Part shown: positions 16,329 through 24,512 of the stretch, piece after piece | Layout: each line of letters begins with the position of its first letter | Position numbering within the stretch: the first letter of the stretch is position 1 | NCBI GenBank assembly: GCA_022846075.1 | Contig: AP025582.1 | Coordinates: forward strand, 124,001-188,000 | DNA from: Oscillospiraceae bacterium | GTDB lineage: Bacteria; Bacillota; Clostridia; Oscillospirales; Oscillospiraceae | Length of the DNA stretch: 64,000 bases | Direction of reading: 5' to 3' | Notes under the pieces: model-generated | Database searches by the model: none | Told to the model about the DNA's origin: nothing | Seen by the model: the letters and a program-made list of their open reading frames with translations, nothing else | Position numbers and translations under genes: made by a program

Positions 16329-18464
16329 ATGAAGGACGGCCGCTATTTTGAGGGAATGAACCTGTACAGCTCCGGCGTGTTCGACGCCGTGGTCCACTTT
16401 CAGGAAGAGGGGCTCATGATCGCCTACGTGGATCAGCGGACCCGCTTTCTCCAGACCCCCACCGCCCCCTGGGTCCAGGATTTTGTCGTCATGGACCTGG
16501 CCGGCATCCAGAAGAAGTGCCCGGAATACCTGGCGGCCCGCTGGGAGGGGGAGCGGGTGGAGCTCCCCTGCGGCGACGTGTACAGCCGCCACATCACCTA
16601 TGAGGATCAGACGGGCCGCGTCTCCCAGGTGTGGGCCCAGCGAAACGCCGATCCCGCCCTGGACATCATCACCCTGGAGGGGGAGGTCATTGCCTTCCTC
16701 ATGAGCAACCGCTACGGCATGGAGGTGGTGGTCCGCCCCGGCTGTGAGGATCTGACCCCCCTGGTCCAGTACAGGACCGATCCCCTCCTCTCCCAGCCGG
16801 TCTACGGGATCGACTGCCTGGGCATCCAGCAGTGCGCCATGCGGGACGGGGTGAAGCTGGCCCAGCGGGTCTATCTGCCCCAGGGCGGCCAGCCGGGCCA
16901 GAAGTGGCCCACCATCCTGGTGCGCTCCTGCTACACCAAGGAGCGCTTCGGCTATAAGCTGTCCAAGTACGTCAACAAGGGCTATGCCCTGGTGATGCAG
17001 GACGTGCGGGGCCGGGGAGACTCCGAGGGAGATCTGGACCCCTTCGCCTACGAGCGGGACGACGGCAGCGACACCATTGACTGGATCGTCTCCCAGCCCT
17101 GGAGCGACGGAAACGTGGGGATGTGGGGGGCCTCCTACCTGGGCCACGTGGTGGTCCAGGCGGCCACCAGCGGAAACCCCCACCTGAAATGCGTCATCGA
17201 CGAGGTGAACGTGGGCTCCCCCTTCATCGACACTGTGCGCCGGGGCGGGGCCCTCTGCTCCCAGCCCCTGCTGTGCTGGGCCCTGGCCCAGTCCAGCGGC
17301 CAGCGGCCCAATATGTTCTATATGTCCGACACGGTAGACTGGGCTCCCATGATGGACATCCGCCCCCTCTCCTCCCTGGCGGAGAAGGTGCTGGGCACGC
17401 CCAAGAACGACCTGTGGAAGAAGTGGACCACCCACGACGAGGAGAACGCGTGGTGGCAGCGCAGCGACTTTACCCGGAACTTCCACCGGGTGAAGGTCCC
17501 CATGATGGTCATCAGCGGATGGTATGACGGGGACGGCCTGGGGGTCAGCGAGACCTGGCGGGGCCTGACCAAGTACGACGTACCCGGCCGCCGGATCGTC
17601 CTGGGGCCCTGGGAGCACGGCCCCAACACCACCCGGGACGTGGAGGGCGTGGCCTTCGGCAACAACGCCATCATCTACAACTTTGACATCAATAACCTGC
17701 GGTGGTATGATTATTACCTGAAAGGGATCCAAAACGGCATGGACGGGGAGCCCCGGGCCACCTACTACGTGGTGGGGGAAAACCAGTGGCACACCTCCGA
17801 TGACTGGAGCCCCGCGGAGGCCAAGATGACCTGCTGTTACCTGGACAGCGACGGCCGCGCCAACTCCTGCTGGGGGGACGGCCGCCTGGAGTGGGAGAAC
17901 CCCGCCCAGGAGGGCTCGGACACCTACCACTATGATCCCCAGACCCCCTTCTCCGATCTGGTCTCCGAACAGGTGGGGCACCGCTCCCCCATCAACTACA
18001 AGGGCCATGAGTCGGGGGAGGATATGCTGGTCTACACCTCCAAGCCCCTGGAGCGGGACGTCATCCTGGCGGGGGAGATCTCGGCGGAGTTCTTCGCCAG
18101 CTCCTCGGCCCTGGATACCGACTGGATCCTGCGCCTCACCGACGTGGACGAGGAGGGCAACTCCCGCCAGCTGTCGGAGAACATCATCCGGGCCAAGTTC
18201 CGGGACGGCTTTGAGACGGCCAAGCTGCTGGAGCCGGGCAAGGTGGAGCGCTACTTCCTCCAGATGGAGAGCAACGGCTGGCGGCTGGCCAAGGGGCACC
18301 GGCTCCGGGTCCAGGTGCAGTCCTCCAGCAAGAACCTGGTGTTCCCCAACACCAACACCGGGGACAGTCCCTTCGAGGACATGGGCTCGGTGGTGGCGGT
18401 CAACAAGATCTACCACGGCGGGCGCTACCCCAGCCATATCAATCTGCCGCTGATCTTTTGCTGA
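16329..18464 (+). CDS. CocE/NonD-type alpha/beta hydrolase (X-Pro dipeptidyl-peptidase-like)
   Basis: Serine hydrolase of 711 aa. The region from about residue 165 on is an alpha/beta hydrolase of the CocE/PepX family: VQDVRGRGDSEGD-like (MQDVRGRGDSEGD), the nucleophile motif GMWGASYLGHVV, an acid region VISGWYDGDGLGVSE and the catalytic His in VLGPWEHGPNTT. The C-terminal ~200 residues form the jelly-roll domain of this family. The first ~160 residues are an extension I do not recognise. Relatives remove X-Pro dipeptides or cleave esters and amides. Next to a dipeptide uptake operon, a peptidase role is plausible but not shown. No signal peptide is visible, so it should act inside the cell. 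Confidence 0.85.
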   Translation: MKDGRYFEGMNLYSSGVFDAVVHFQEEGLMIAYVDQRTRFLQTPTAPWVQDFVVMDLAGIQKKCPEYLAARWEGERVELPCGDVYSRHITYEDQTGRVSQVWAQRNADPALDIITLEGEVIAFLMSNRYGMEVVVRPGCEDLTPLVQYRTDPLLSQPVYGIDCLGIQQCAMRDGVKLAQRVYLPQGGQPGQKWPTILVRSCYTKERFGYKLSKYVNKGYALVMQDVRGRGDSEGDLDPFAYERDDGSDTIDWIVSQPWSDGNVGMWGASYLGHVVVQAATSGNPHLKCVIDEVNVGSPFIDTVRRGGALCSQPLLCWALAQSSGQRPNMFYMSDTVDWAPMMDIRPLSSLAEKVLGTPKNDLWKKWTTHDEENAWWQRSDFTRNFHRVKVPMMVISGWYDGDGLGVSETWRGLTKYDVPGRRIVLGPWEHGPNTTRDVEGVAFGNNAIIYNFDINNLRWYDYYLKGIQNGMDGEPRATYYVVGENQWHTSDDWSPAEAKMTCCYLDSDGRANSCWGDGRLEWENPAQEGSDTYHYDPQTPFSDLVSEQVGHRSPINYKGHESGEDMLVYTSKPLERDVILAGEISAEFFASSSALDTDWILRLTDVDEEGNSRQLSENIIRAKFRDGFETAKLLEPGKVERYFLQMESNGWRLAKGHRLRVQVQSSSKNLVFPNTNTGDSPFEDMGSVVAVNKIYHGGRYPSHINLPLIFC

Positions 18465-18496
18465 GCGGCGGAGCAAAGCGAGGAGACGATCATCTG

Positions 18497-19186
18497 ATGG
18501 CGGAGCTTGAACATTCCTTTTCCCTCGACAACATCAAGAGCATCCTCAAGTCCATGGCCGAGCACTTCGGCCCCGAGTGTGAGGTAGTGCTCCACGACTT
18601 CAGCCAGGGCTATGAAAACAGCGTGGTCGCCATCGAAAACGGCCAGGTCACCGGCCGGAAGGTGGGCTCCTCCATCACCACCAGCGGCCTGGAGACCCTG
18701 AGCAGCGAGTCCGACCAGCTGGGCGACGGGCTCTACAATTACATCACCACCGGGCCGGACGGCAGGATCATCCGCTCCTCCACCGCCCTGCTGCGGGACG
18801 GGGAGGGCAGGATCTTCGGCTCCTTGTGCATCAATCAGGACATCACCCAGCTCTGCCAGGCGGAGAAGGTGCTCCACGGCCTCACCCGCTACGGCAGCGA
18901 GCGGGACATGAACGAGCTGTTTGTCCAAAACGTGGACGAGCTGCTGGACCACTATATGCTTCAATGCACCCACCTCATCGGGCGGGCGCCCGGGGACATG
19001 AACAAGGAAGAGCTGGCCCGGGCCTTGGACTTTTTGGAGAGCAAGGGGGTATTCCGCATCAAGAAAGCGGGAGACCGGGTCTGCGAGACCTTCAAGATCA
19101 CCAAATATCAGCTGTACCACCATCTGGACATCATCCGCAGCAAGGGCTGCGGGGAGGATGACGAGGCGGAAAAAGCGGCGGAGTGA
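18497..19186 (+). CDS. YheO-type PAS/helix-turn-helix transcriptional regulator
   Basis: Regulator of 229 aa. The N-terminal part is a YheO-like PAS domain (HFGPECEVVLHDFSQGYENS, then LRDGEGRIFGSLCINQDIT). The C-terminus has a short DNA-binding region with CETFKITKYQLYHHLDIIR, as in DauR, the regulator of D-arginine catabolism. The start at 18497 follows GAGGAG; the Met 13 codons earlier overlaps the hydrolase stop. It is co-transcribed with the CocE-type hydrolase and divergent from the peptide operon, so control of one or both units by an amino-acid-like ligand is a reasonable inference. Confidence 0.85.
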   Translation: MAELEHSFSLDNIKSILKSMAEHFGPECEVVLHDFSQGYENSVVAIENGQVTGRKVGSSITTSGLETLSSESDQLGDGLYNYITTGPDGRIIRSSTALLRDGEGRIFGSLCINQDITQLCQAEKVLHGLTRYGSERDMNELFVQNVDELLDHYMLQCTHLIGRAPGDMNKEELARALDFLESKGVFRIKKAGDRVCETFKITKYQLYHHLDIIRSKGCGEDDEAEKAAE

Positions 19187-19198
19187 GGCCCCGGCAAA

Positions 19199-19246
19199 AG
19201 GCGTCCATGGACGGCAGATCTGCCGTCCATGGACGCCTTGTTTTTT
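19199..19246 (+). terminator. Rho-independent terminator
   Basis: A 19-bp arm (AGGCGTCCATGGACGGCAG region) pairs perfectly with its complement across a tiny loop and is followed by TTGTTTTTTG. It lies directly after the YheO-type regulator gene. Confidence 0.93.
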
Positions 19247-19296
19247 GTGTTGCGTTGAAATTGGTCCGCCGGCCAGATTGGCGGCGGGGGAGCGGG

Positions 19297-20811
19297 TCAG
19301 GGCCGCTGGGAAAGGGGGGCCTTTTTCCGCCCCAGGGCACAGCCCAGGCAGGCGGTGAGAAGGGCAATGCCCATCCCGATGAAGAGCGGGTCCACGGGGG
19401 AGCCCAAAAGCTGCCCCAGCAGGACGCCCAGTGGCCCTCCCAGGGTGCACAGCAGGGCAAACCGGCGGTCCATCCGCCCGGGGAGGAACAGGGCGCAGCT
19501 GAGGGGGACGAAAACCACGGCCCCCCGCAGGCCCATGGACAGGAACCCGAAGTCGTTGATGGTGGCCGAGGGCACCACGCAGGCGATGACCGCCGAGACC
19601 GCCAGCACGGCCAGAATGGTCCCCCGGGTGGCGGCCAGGTTGGCCGCGGCGGAACGGAACCGGGTGGATATCGTCTGGAAGATGTCGTTGACCAGGATAG
19701 TGGCCACGCCCAGGGAGAGGCCGGCTCCGCCGCCCACCACGGTGATGAGAAGGGTGCCCAGCACGATCCCGGCGAACAGGACGGGAAGATGGTTGACCAC
19801 AAAGGTGGGAAAGACCTGGATGGTGGAGGCCAGGACCCCCATCCCCTGAGGCATGGCCTGCCCCGCGGCCAACAGGGCGTCGGCCTCGGCCTGGGTGATG
19901 TAGTGGGCCCGCATGAAAACGCCCACGGCGATCCCGGCGGCCCCCACAGGGGGGATAAGCCCGGCGGCCAGCAGGCCCCCCCGCCGGGCGGCGCGGTCAC
20001 TGCTGCCGGACCAGACGGCCTGGGCGTAGGTCTGGGTGGAGAGCACCCCCAGCAGGAGGGAGAGCCCCGAGCCGATGTCCTTTGCGGCCCCCCGGGCAAT
20101 CAGGCTGGTGTACCGGGCGGTCAGGTCGGACACGGTCTCAATCCCCGCCGCCGTGCCCTGGGCCGTCCCGATGAGGGCGGACTGGAGGCCGGCCCACAGC
20201 CCGCCGGGGCCCCCGGAGAGGAACAGGACCGCCGCCAGGGCCGCGATACAGGCCATGTAGAGGAGCACCAGTTTGACGATGCCGCCGATCCCGGCGCCCC
20301 AGGCCCCGCCGAAGACCACGTAGACTGCCATGAGGAGCACCGACAGGGCGGCCGCCGCTGGGAGGGACAGGGGGAAGATCACGGTGATAAGCCCGGTGCA
20401 GGCCACCACCTGGGCCAGAACGGAAATAAAGATGCCGATGGAGCTGAGGACGGAACCGGCGTATTCCACCGTGTGGCCGTACTCCTGATCGATGACACCC
20501 ATCAGGGTGGTGTGGCCGCCGCGGCGCAGGGGGCCCGCGTAGCCTAGGGCCAGGATAAGGCACCCCAGGCCGGAGCCCAGAGTGAACCACCAGGCCGCCG
20601 CCCCGAAATGGAAGGCCAGCTGGGCCGTGCCGATGCTGGCCTGGCTGGAGACCAGGGCCCCCATGATGGTGCCGCAGATCATCCAGGGCCCGGACCGGCC
20701 CCCGCCGGTGGCGAAGTCGTCCGCCGACTTCACCTTGCGGCCGGAGCGGACGCCCACCCCGATGATGAGCAGCAGGACCAGGATGACACCGAGATAATTC
20801 AGCGCTGTCAT
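19297..20811 (-). CDS. Sodium:solute symporter family (SSS) transporter
   Basis: Membrane transporter of 504 aa with about 13 hydrophobic segments and the N-terminal family signature RKVKSADDFATGGGRSGPW (cf. S.DFxxAGR). Later features are GGAWGAGIGGIVKLVLLY and LGVLSTQTYAQAVWSGSS. SSS proteins import sugars, amino acids, acetate, proline or urea with Na+. The substrate here is unknown; the gene stands alone beside the remnant of another gene. AAGGGGG precedes its ATG at 20811. Confidence 0.88.
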   Translation of the reverse strand: MTALNYLGVILVLLLIIGVGVRSGRKVKSADDFATGGGRSGPWMICGTIMGALVSSQASIGTAQLAFHFGAAAWWFTLGSGLGCLILALGYAGPLRRGGHTTLMGVIDQEYGHTVEYAGSVLSSIGIFISVLAQVVACTGLITVIFPLSLPAAAALSVLLMAVYVVFGGAWGAGIGGIVKLVLLYMACIAALAAVLFLSGGPGGLWAGLQSALIGTAQGTAAGIETVSDLTARYTSLIARGAAKDIGSGLSLLLGVLSTQTYAQAVWSGSSDRAARRGGLLAAGLIPPVGAAGIAVGVFMRAHYITQAEADALLAAGQAMPQGMGVLASTIQVFPTFVVNHLPVLFAGIVLGTLLITVVGGGAGLSLGVATILVNDIFQTISTRFRSAAANLAATRGTILAVLAVSAVIACVVPSATINDFGFLSMGLRGAVVFVPLSCALFLPGRMDRRFALLCTLGGPLGVLLGQLLGSPVDPLFIGMGIALLTACLGCALGRKKAPLSQRP

Positions 20812-20826
20812 TGTACGCGCCCCCTT

Positions 20827-20985
20827 CTAAATCATGATACGCGCCGGACCCACTTTGTCAAGGAGGATCTTCTGCACCACCTCCTCCAGAGGGCGTGCCT
20901 CCACGGCGCGGGAGAGGCCCATGTCAAAGCTGGTCCGCTCCCCCCCGAAGCACATCACCCCCAGCTCCGTGATGACTGCCCTGTG
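20827..20985 (-). pseudogene. 3' remnant of a gene once upstream of the symporter
   Basis: A minus-strand reading frame without a start encodes GHRAVITELGVMCFGG, then ERTSFDMGLSRAVEARPLEE and VVQKILLDKVGPARIMI, and stops 16 bp before the symporter start. Its spacing and codon use look like the last ~53 codons of a real operon partner, but the sequence upstream does not continue as a gene and becomes AT-rich. VITELGV is faintly like the C-terminal region of family I CoA-transferase B subunits; I would not assign a function. It is best read as a deletion relic. Confidence 0.5.
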
Positions 20986-21171
20986 GCCCTGAGGCTTTGC
21001 CGAAGCCGCGGAGCGGCGGGGCTTGAGCGTTGATGGCGCCGGTGCGGGCAGAAAGCGCTAGGAAGCCGAGAGAAAGGAATCCATCCATGCGTTGAGTTTG
21101 GGAGGGAATTTGATGTAAAATGGAGTATGCAAAATAGACAAAAACCAAAACAAAAAAATAGGGAGAATCAA

Positions 21172-21195
21172 TAAAAATACATTCATGTATGTTTA
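21172..21195. promoter_or_regulatory. Putative TetR operator before tetR
   Basis: A 24-bp palindrome with one mismatch per arm surrounds the core ATACATTCATGTAT. It lies just upstream of the -35 of the tetR-type gene. The 18-base string ATACATTC[A/T]TGTATGTTT recurs at 21882-21899 before the carbamoyltransferase gene, which supports a shared operator. Confidence 0.65.
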
Positions 21196-21200
21196 ATGTC

Positions 21201-21229
21201 TTGACAACGGTTTTCAATACGGATAAACT
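21201..21229 (+). promoter_or_regulatory. Promoter of the tetR-type gene and possibly the operon
   Basis: TTGACA and TAAACT with a 17-bp spacer lie 27 bp before the regulator start. AAGGAGATAAGAGT then provides the ribosome binding site. The palindrome at 21172-21195 lies directly beside the -35. Confidence 0.72.
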
Positions 21230-21255
21230 ATGCTCAACAGTAAGGAGATAAGAGT

Positions 21256-21858
21256 ATGGCTAGGCAGCATAATTCAAAAGAGACGCGGGAGATGTTGATC
21301 GATTCCGCGGTCGAAATATTTTTGAACAAAGGGTATTCCAAGACCACGCTGGAGGACATCGTGAAAAACGTGGGCCTCACCAGAGGTGCGTTTTATTGGA
21401 GCTTTAAAAGCAAGAAGGAAATTTTGGACGAGATCGTGAACCGGTACGAGAAGTTCTATGTGGATATCTATGGGCGTTATCCGCATGAAGACTCGGCCTA
21501 TTCCACGCTGCGGGGCTTTCTCCTTCTGAACTTGCAGAAGAAAAACGCCCTGAACCCCTATGTGACCATTATCCGTTACAAGGTAGAGGCCAGCGAGGAG
21601 CTGACGGATCTCAAGGAGCGGCAGGCCAAGCTGGATAACCACTTTTTAAAGATCATTGAGGAAGAGATCGGTAGAGGACAGGCGCAGGGGGAGTTCAGAA
21701 CCGACAGACCCGCCGGTTTTCTGGCGCTTACCCTCTATACGTATCTGCTGGGCTTTGACACGTTCAACACAGTTCATTATTCCGACAAAAAGGGTCAGTT
21801 TATTTCGGAAGAAGAAATTGAAACCTATGTTGATTTTTTGTTAAACACCCTAAAATGA
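21256..21858 (+). CDS. TetR/AcrR-family transcriptional regulator
   Basis: Repressor-type regulator of 200 aa. The N-terminal DNA-binding domain is clear: ETREMLIDSAVEIFLNKGYS then TLEDIVKNVGLTRGAFYWSF. The C-terminal ligand-binding half resembles AcrR-type proteins (RGFLLLNLQKKNALNPYVTI). Its base composition is lower in GC than the flanking operons. It lies 61 bp before the carbamoyltransferase gene in the same direction, and the same palindromic motif occurs before both, so it probably represses itself and the catabolic genes until an inducer (perhaps the pathway substrate) binds. Confidence 0.92.
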   Translation: MARQHNSKETREMLIDSAVEIFLNKGYSKTTLEDIVKNVGLTRGAFYWSFKSKKEILDEIVNRYEKFYVDIYGRYPHEDSAYSTLRGFLLLNLQKKNALNPYVTIIRYKVEASEELTDLKERQAKLDNHFLKIIEEEIGRGQAQGEFRTDRPAGFLALTLYTYLLGFDTFNTVHYSDKKGQFISEEEIETYVDFLLNTLK

Positions 21859-21878
21859 AGGGTTAAAATTTTGCCTAT

Positions 21879-21898
21879 AACATACATTCTTGTATGTT
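21879..21898. promoter_or_regulatory. Putative TetR operator before the carbamoyltransferase gene
   Basis: The palindrome AACATACATTCTTGTATGTT (one mismatch per arm, TC centre) occupies the 61-bp gap between tetR and the carbamoyltransferase gene. It shares 17 of 18 bases with the site at 21177-21194. A TATAAC just upstream could be a -10, but no good -35 is seen. Confidence 0.65.
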
Positions 21899-21919
21899 TG
21901 TGGAGAAGGAGAGAATGGT

Positions 21920-23053
21920 ATGAAAAACGGTTCGCTGAAGGGAAAACACTTTTTGACACTGGAGGACTTTACGCCTGAGGAGCTCAGATATCTCCTGGAC
22001 CTGTCCATCCAGCTGAAGCGGGAGAAAAAGGCGGGTATTGACCAGAAAAAGAACATCGGCAAAAATATGCTCCTGCTGTTCGAGATGGAGTCTACCCGAA
22101 CGAGATGCTCGTTCGAGACCGCCGCGCCCGACCTGGGCATGGGCACTACTTACCTTTCCAACTCCCACTTTGGGACCAAGGAGACGATCAAGGATTCCAT
22201 GCGGGTGTTTTCCGCAATGTACGACGTCATCGCCTACCGGGGGATGGAGCACGAGCAGCTGCTGAAGATGGCCGAGTATTCCACCATTCCCATCATCAAC
22301 GGCTACACGATGCATGAGCACCCCACCCAAATGCTGGCCGACTTCATGACGCTGGATGAAGTCTACGGCCGGGAGGGGTACAAGGGAAAGACCTTTGTCT
22401 ACATCGGCCGGGGCGGCGCCTGCTGCGCGTTTTCTTATGCGGTGGCCTGCGCCATGTTCGGTATGAACTTCAAATTTATCACTTCCTTTATGTCTTTGGA
22501 GGAGGCCGTCTCCCGGCTCACCAAGGAGGAGCAGGAGACCTTCTATAAAGAGGTCCCCAAGGGCACCCGGATCGACGGCTGGTCCGGCGCCATGCCGGAG
22601 GAGCAGAAAAAGTTTGTCCGGGAGCTGTACGCGAAGTACAACCCTCAATGCACCTTCACCGAGACGGAGGACGTGAACGAGATCAAGGGCGCGGACGTGG
22701 TGTCCACCGAGAATTGGGGCTTCTTTACCAACAAGGCCATCACCTGGCTGCCCGGCATCGTCAAATACAAGGACTATCAGGTTAACCGGGAGCTGATGGA
22801 GCGGACGGAAAACCCGGACGCCATCTTCATCCACATGCTGCCCGCCACCCACAACGCCGACCACAGCGGGGCGAGAAAGCTGGTGGACTCCATCAGCGAT
22901 CCCGAGCTTAAAAAGTTCCTGGAGAAAGGCTTTGAGGTCACGGACGAGGTGTTCGAGGCCAACGCCGAGTACATTTTCCGCGAGGCTGAGAACCGGCAGC
23001 ACACCATCAAGGCCGTGACCTATGCCGTTATGGGCAACGACGCCGAGGGATAA
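21920..23053 (+). CDS. Ornithine carbamoyltransferase-like protein with altered substrate site
   Basis: Carbamoyltransferase of 377 aa related to OTC (usual length 310-340). In a catabolic role it would split a carbamoylated amine to carbamoyl phosphate. The carbamoyl-phosphate motifs are present: STRTR (58-62), HPTQ (134-137) and AENRQHT (356-362). The known ornithine-binding motifs of E. coli OTC are not: the DxxxSMG loop reads STENWGFF (262-269), HCLP reads HMLP (305-308), and the GDARNNMG segment reads GRGGACCA (163-170). About 30-40 extra residues lie near 190-235. I start at the Met at 21920, after AAGGAGAG; the Met ten codons earlier has no site. Gene neighbours (deiminase, carbamate kinase, antiporter) match an arginine-deiminase-like pathway, but the amine acceptor is probably not ornithine or putrescine. 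Confidence 0.85.
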   Translation: MKNGSLKGKHFLTLEDFTPEELRYLLDLSIQLKREKKAGIDQKKNIGKNMLLLFEMESTRTRCSFETAAPDLGMGTTYLSNSHFGTKETIKDSMRVFSAMYDVIAYRGMEHEQLLKMAEYSTIPIINGYTMHEHPTQMLADFMTLDEVYGREGYKGKTFVYIGRGGACCAFSYAVACAMFGMNFKFITSFMSLEEAVSRLTKEEQETFYKEVPKGTRIDGWSGAMPEEQKKFVRELYAKYNPQCTFTETEDVNEIKGADVVSTENWGFFTNKAITWLPGIVKYKDYQVNRELMERTENPDAIFIHMLPATHNADHSGARKLVDSISDPELKKFLEKGFEVTDEVFEANAEYIFREAENRQHTIKAVTYAVMGNDAEG

Positions 23054-23122
23054 GCGCAGGCGGCAGCCGGCGCGCGGCGGCTTTGCCGCGGAGGGCCCGA
23101 GAGATATGAAGGAGGAGCCAAT

Positions 23123-24475
23123 ATGTACTTATTAAGCCTCATTCCCATTATGGTCGCCTTTGTTGTCATCATAAAGACAAAGCGGGCGTTTGAATCCTGC
23201 GTTCTGGGCGTTGTTGTCGGGATCGTCATTTACTCCTTTCTGAACGGCGACTGGAACATCCCCGTGCTGTTCTACAATTTCCTGGCCGACACCAGCAGTT
23301 CTCCCGGAAATATGTGGGTCATCATTTTCACGCTGGCCATCGGCCCCGTGACCCAGATCCTTTTTGATTCCGGAGCCACCAAGGCCTTTACCAACTGGGT
23401 CACCCGGAAGTTTGCCAACAACGATAAAAAGTCCTTGATTTCCATCATCCTTCTGGGTATCGTGGTCTATGCGGACGAATTTCTGAAGGCCGCGGTCCTG
23501 GATTCCTACGGCAAGTCCATCGGGCACAAAAACCGGCTGCCGGTCGAGACGGTGGGGATGATGATCCTCTCCCTGTGTATTCCTCTGGTCAGCTGGATCC
23601 CCATGGCCACGTGGTCGGTCTATTTCGTGCAGCTGATGGAGAGCTCCGGGTTTACCAACAACGGCACCTTGGACTTTGTCACGAAGGTCATGCCGTTTAT
23701 GTTCTTCCCCATCATTCTCACCCTGATCATCGTCCTCTTTGCCTTGGGGATCGTCCCCGGCTTCGGCAGCGTCAAAAAGGCCATGCGGCAGGTCAAGGAC
23801 GGGACCTATGATTTTTCCGTCTATGGTGTGGAGGATGCGGACGCCAAGGAAGAGGGCAAGGTCAAGCCCTTTGATTTCGTGGTCCCTCTGGCGGTGCTTC
23901 TGGCCATCGGCATCTGGAACAACGGCGATTTGGCCGTGGCCTGCCTCCTTGTGATCGCCTTTGAAATGGTGTGGTTCCTGGCCAGAGGGCTCATGAGCTT
24001 CGGTGAATTTATGGACAGCCTTTGGAAGGGCATGTTTTCCACCTTCCGCCCCACGGTTTACCTCATGTTCGGCTTTACCTTCACCGCGGTGCTGAAGCTG
24101 ATCGGCTTCCCGGAGCTGGTGCAGGTCATTGCCAGCACCCTGGTGCCCGGCGCGGTCTTGCTCTTCTTCTTTGTGTCCGCCACAGCGATCGGGACTCTGA
24201 CGGGAATGTTCTGGCCCGCCACCTCCATGTTTATGGCCGCCTGCCTGCCCATTGCCACCGAAATGGGCATCAGCCCCTTCCTCCTCTCCGCGGTCCTGTT
24301 TTCCGCCGCCACCTTCGGCACGGTGCTCAGCCCCCGCGGCGCGCTGGTCATGTTTATCGGCGAGGAGCTGAACTCCAATCCCGTGGACCTGATGAAGAGT
24401 GAACGTCCCTACGCGCTGATCGCCGGCGGACTGACCGCCGTTATTTATCTGATCATGGGGTTTGTGATCCTTTGA
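23123..24475 (+). CDS. NhaC-like Na+/H+ antiporter family transporter
   Basis: Membrane protein of 450 aa with about 11-12 hydrophobic segments, resembling the NhaC antiporter family. Features include LGIVVYADEFLKAAVLDSYG, RLPVETVGMMILSLCIPLVS and GTLTGMFWPATSMFMAACLP. NhaC relatives move Na+/H+ or exchange organic substrates such as malate/lactate or basic amino acids. It sits directly between the carbamoyltransferase and deiminase genes, the position usually taken by the arginine/ornithine or agmatine/putrescine exchanger in similar operons, so substrate/product exchange is a fair inference. GAAGGAGGAGCCAAT precedes its ATG. Confidence 0.75.
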   Translation: MYLLSLIPIMVAFVVIIKTKRAFESCVLGVVVGIVIYSFLNGDWNIPVLFYNFLADTSSSPGNMWVIIFTLAIGPVTQILFDSGATKAFTNWVTRKFANNDKKSLISIILLGIVVYADEFLKAAVLDSYGKSIGHKNRLPVETVGMMILSLCIPLVSWIPMATWSVYFVQLMESSGFTNNGTLDFVTKVMPFMFFPIILTLIIVLFALGIVPGFGSVKKAMRQVKDGTYDFSVYGVEDADAKEEGKVKPFDFVVPLAVLLAIGIWNNGDLAVACLLVIAFEMVWFLARGLMSFGEFMDSLWKGMFSTFRPTVYLMFGFTFTAVLKLIGFPELVQVIASTLVPGAVLLFFFVSATAIGTLTGMFWPATSMFMAACLPIATEMGISPFLLSAVLFSAATFGTVLSPRGALVMFIGEELNSNPVDLMKSERPYALIAGGLTAVIYLIMGFVIL

Positions 24476-24512
24476 TCGGCACCATAATTGAAAATGAAAG
24501 GTTGGATTTGCT

